Source: Flavobacteriaceae bacterium (GTDB taxonomy: Bacteria; Bacteroidota; Bacteroidia; Flavobacteriales; Flavobacteriaceae). Taken from it: a stretch of 47,158 bases of DNA. The position numbers and the translations under genes were made by a program. Numbering within the stretch: the stretch's first letter is position 1; each line of letters begins with the position of its first letter. Under the pieces are notes generated by a model. The model searched no databases. It was not told the origin of the DNA and was given only the letters and a program-made list of their open reading frames with translations. This document shows, piece after piece, positions 44,607 through 47,158 of this stretch. The stretch spans positions 1 through 47,158 of the forward strand of contig JAQWJJ010000012.1 in assembly GCA_029248405.1 (NCBI GenBank), written 5' to 3'.

Positions 44607-46016
44607 TTAAGATTTTAAAAAACTCACGGGGGCTAATGATCCGATTTTGATAAAATAAAGGCCATTAGAAAACCCAGAGACCTCTACACTGCTGTGGTCA
44701 CTTATTAGGGTTCCTCTCTGGATGATTTTTCCTGAGAGATCATGAATGACATAATTTTTGTCGGCCTGAGTGGTCTCAAGGCGGATCTGCAAATGATCTA
44801 TCGCGGGATTTGGAGACAACCAGCAGTCGATAGATTCGGCCCCAAAATCAGAGGCGCCTAAACTTCCTGAATTATTCCAATAGAAGTTAGTCTCATGTGA
44901 AGAGCCTTGGATGACGATGTCTGGATATCCATCGTTATTGAAATCAGTGACCAGACAATCTCCGATATAATCTCCTGTGAAATTTGCCGCGACGTTAAAA
45001 TTGTTACTGCCCACATTTTCATAAACAATACTGCCATTTGGGTTGACGATAACAATGTCTAGATCGCCATCTAAATCCAAATCAGATATCGCTTGATTGC
45101 CAAAAAGTGTGGGTTGTAGGGTGCTGTTTTGTAATGCTTCGAAATTCCCTGCACCATCGTTGAGATAAAGGTAAGTGGCATTTTCAAAATTTGCATTGTC
45201 TCCAGAAATGAGAATATCCTGATCGCCATCGCTATCAATATCGGCGACATTAACCCCGCCGCTTGAGAGGTTTTCGAAAGTATTAATATTATCCACGCTG
45301 TATTGGCCGGATCCATCGTTGATGTAAAGCTTTGTAAGGGGGCTGTTGTTGGGTTGTTTGCCGGCGACAATGACATCCATATCGTTGTCATTCTCAATAT
45401 CGATAAATGCTATTGCCGAATATTTGACAAATGAAAAAACACCGCTCTGTGCGGGCGTAAAAATGGCGTTACCATCATTGCGATAGGTCCCGGAAATAAA
45501 TTGATTGTTTTCATCAAGCGCTGAAATGAATAAATCAAGGTCGCCATCATTATCTATATCTGAGAAGGCCGCTCCTGTACCTCTAAACTGTGGTAAGTCC
45601 GGATTACTGATCAAAGTGAAATTGCCAGAGCCATCATTAGTATAGATGCGGGTGAATTCGCCGATGCCTCCTCCGTCGTTCATTCCTGAAAAATAAAGAT
45701 CAAGATCCCCATCATTGTCCAGGTCTAGAAATTCGGTAACAGAGTCGAAGGCCCTATTGGGCAAATCAGTGTCCATTATGATGTCGGTAAAGCCTCCTGA
45801 CCCATCATTTAAATATAGGGCCGTAGTCGGCGTTATCCCCGTCATTAAAAGGTCCTGATCTCCGTCATTATCAATATCACCACTAGCAAATGACCCCCCA
45901 TAAACTTCGATTAAATTCGGCTGAGGATCTGCAAGTGTGATGTTGATTTGAGCCGCCCCATTTTTGATGAAAAAAGAAAGAATAATCGTGGTCAGAAGTT
46001 GGTGTTGTAGCGTCAT
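44607..46016 (-). CDS. Secreted VCBS/FG-GAP repeat protein with T9SS sorting domain
   Basis: A 469-residue protein with a signal peptide (ending near NGAAQ). Seven calcium-binding FG-GAP/VCBS blades follow, each with a D-x-D-x-D-G-type loop (DIDNDGDQDLLMTG, DLDNDGDLDLYFSG, DIENDNDMDVIVAG, DLDLDGDLDIVIV, DFNNDGYPDIVIQG and others), likely one beta propeller. The C-terminal about 75 residues are a type IX sorting domain (WLSPNPAIDHLQI, DLSGKIIQRGT, NGLYFIKIG). It is secreted across the outer membrane and probably surface-bound; ligand unknown. It lies 121 nt downstream of the esterase gene on the same strand. Confidence 0.92.
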   Translation of the reverse strand: MTLQHQLLTTIILSFFIKNGAAQINITLADPQPNLIEVYGGSFASGDIDNDGDQDLLMTGITPTTALYLNDGSGGFTDIIMDTDLPNRAFDSVTEFLDLDNDGDLDLYFSGMNDGGGIGEFTRIYTNDGSGNFTLISNPDLPQFRGTGAAFSDIDNDGDLDLFISALDENNQFISGTYRNDGNAIFTPAQSGVFSFVKYSAIAFIDIENDNDMDVIVAGKQPNNSPLTKLYINDGSGQYSVDNINTFENLSSGGVNVADIDSDGDQDILISGDNANFENATYLYLNDGAGNFEALQNSTLQPTLFGNQAISDLDLDGDLDIVIVNPNGSIVYENVGSNNFNVAANFTGDYIGDCLVTDFNNDGYPDIVIQGSSHETNFYWNNSGSLGASDFGAESIDCWLSPNPAIDHLQIRLETTQADKNYVIHDLSGKIIQRGTLISDHSSVEVSGFSNGLYFIKIGSLAPVSFLKS

Positions 46017-46137
46017 GATGATGGAAAAGTGGGTTAGATATAGTTAAAACAATATATAAAAGAAATACCCTACCATTAAACGGTTAAAAACACTTAAGAA
46101 TGTCATCTTTATTTTTGCCGGACTTAATGATCTGCGT

Positions 46138-47158
46138 TTAATTGGTCTTTAAAATTTTAAAGACCTGATTCGCCAATTTTAAATAGTAGATATTAGGCGG
46201 TAAATGAGATAAATCAATCTCTTGATGACTTGATTTAATAGTGCCAATAATCAATGACTTACCTAAGGGAGAAATTAACTCAAAATTGACTTCCTCAGCA
46301 AAACGTAATGACAAATTAATGATTGAATTAGTCGGGTTTGGATAGACAGACACTTGTTTGTTCTCAATTTCAGTGACAGACAATGTTCCATTAATATCAA
46401 ACCTAGAAAAGAATGCCCAAATTTCCATTGAGGCATTAATGTCTTGGTTTGTTCCCGGAAAATTAAACACTGACCCCGGCCAAGTATGTTGCCCCCCTAA
46501 TACCTTCATGTGTTCTGTGGTGACACCATTATCTCCGTTATTATAAATAATATGTTCTACTGTACTGCCATCGGTAGGGTCTATATCAGGAAAAACTGTA
46601 GTTAAGGGGTTTACATCACAATTATTATAATTGACCCAATAATCGATAACGTCTTCAATAGATCGCGACCAAGTGGCGCCATTATAAGGGACAACGTTAT
46701 CATCTGTACCGTGAATTTGCAGAATTGGTGTTGGGTGCTGAGGGTTACAGGCATCAAATGTGTCCGGCGTCATGGCGCCCGTAACTGAGGCTACAGCAGC
46801 AATTTTTTCACTTAATTGACAAGCCAATAAAAAACTCATGTAGCCCCCATTAGACATTCCTGTTGCATACACTCTATCGACATCTATGGCGTATGAATTT
46901 GCTAATTCATCGATTAACGCCTCAATAAAACCAACATCGTCTACCGGGTTTCCGCTACTTCCCGGAGATCCTACATTCCAATATTGACTTCCATTTAATG
47001 AAGTTCCTTGAGGATGCACCAAAATAAAATCTTCAGTATCTGCTATATCACGAAAATCTCCGTAAAACATTTGTTCGTTTGCATTACTCCCAAATCCATG
47101 AAAATTTAAAACCAAAGGCACATCTTGGTTGCCATCATAAATAGCAGGAATATATAAT
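46138..47158 (-). CDS. PHB depolymerase/CE1-type esterase with T9SS sorting domain (partial)
   Basis: The reading frame runs to the right edge without a plausible start: upstream of the internal GTG at 47121 it continues as YIPAIYDGNQDV, the expected N-terminal strand of the family, so the N-terminus lies outside the window. About 339 residues are visible. The alpha/beta-hydrolase site is intact: oxyanion FHGFGSN, nucleophile in GMSNGGYMS, acid in HGTDDNVVPY and His in GGQHTWPG. This fits the LpqC/PHB-depolymerase-like CE1 esterases that cleave polyester or feruloyl/acetyl groups from polysaccharide. The end is a T9SS sorting domain (VYPNPTNSIINL, YYLKLANQVFKIL). The substrate is not determinable. 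Confidence 0.9.
   Translation of the reverse strand, partial: LYIPAIYDGNQDVPLVLNFHGFGSNANEQMFYGDFRDIADTEDFILVHPQGTSLNGSQYWNVGSPGSSGNPVDDVGFIEALIDELANSYAIDVDRVYATGMSNGGYMSFLLACQLSEKIAAVASVTGAMTPDTFDACNPQHPTPILQIHGTDDNVVPYNGATWSRSIEDVIDYWVNYNNCDVNPLTTVFPDIDPTDGSTVEHIIYNNGDNGVTTEHMKVLGGQHTWPGSVFNFPGTNQDINASMEIWAFFSRFDINGTLSVTEIENKQVSVYPNPTNSIINLSLRFAEEVNFELISPLGKSLIIGTIKSSHQEIDLSHLPPNIYYLKLANQVFKILKTN

Overview
This window looks like a chromosomal segment of a Bacteroidota bacterium, most likely a marine-type member of Flavobacteriia or a close relative. The evidence is two secreted proteins with type IX secretion (T9SS) C-terminal sorting domains at the right edge, several promoters of the Bacteroidota form (TAnnTTTG -7 box, sometimes with TTG/TTTG about 18-20 nt upstream), families typical of the phylum (DUF5916, DUF6526, DUF6122, DUF6428, DUF5117/5118 metalloprotease), and almost no Shine-Dalgarno sequences. 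The habitat is an inference. I see no rRNA, tRNA, CRISPR array, IS element or phage genes, and gene density is high on both strands.

Left part (1-9.1 kb): the 5' end of a large surface protein with Ig-like and C-type-lectin-like domains runs off the left edge. It is followed by a WG-repeat secreted protein, a DUF6526 membrane protein, a catalase-peroxidase (KatG), a DUF5916 outer-membrane protein with a divergent HxlR regulator, a hydroxypyruvate-isomerase-like TIM-barrel protein and a small XRE regulator.

9.2-13.8 kb: a plus-strand run encodes a Tat-lipoprotein TIM-barrel protein, an AdiC-like amine/amino-acid permease translationally coupled (ATGA) to a Rieske mononuclear-iron oxygenase, and a secreted protein with an internal duplication. 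Together they suggest uptake and oxidation of an unidentified amine-type compound.

14-24.4 kb: a FecA-like TonB receptor behind a strong promoter, CRY-DASH coupled to a 46-residue DUF2256 zinc-ribbon protein, a SulP anion transporter, a seven-helix membrane protein, an exported SOUL heme-binding protein, two tandem DoxX-like proteins, an HI0933-type flavoprotein, a DUF6122 protein and a TauE/SafE permease.

24.3-32.3 kb (all minus): a compact three-gene set, Rieske Tat-lipoprotein / four-helix protein with a cytochrome-b561-like histidine layout / YceI, is the best candidate for an undescribed system and resembles a small membrane electron-transfer module. Upstream lie an RMD1/DUF155 protein, an M13 metallopeptidase, a cluster of COG2509 flavoprotein + 33-residue membrane peptide + CPXCG zinc protein, and an RhlE-type helicase.

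32.5-43.8 kb: an SGNH hydrolase, a zinc metalloprotease, a nitroreductase, CorA, a GapN-type NADP-dependent glyceraldehyde-3-phosphate dehydrogenase, a class-A-beta-lactamase-like lipoprotein, and a complete arsenic operon (arsR, DUF6428, thioredoxin-type arsenate reductase, Acr3) with a palindromic operator candidate, then DinB.

43.8-47.2 kb: a decayed stretch with a LysR C-terminal remnant, then two T9SS cargo proteins (a VCBS/FG-GAP repeat protein and a CE1/PHB-depolymerase-type esterase); the second is cut by the right edge.
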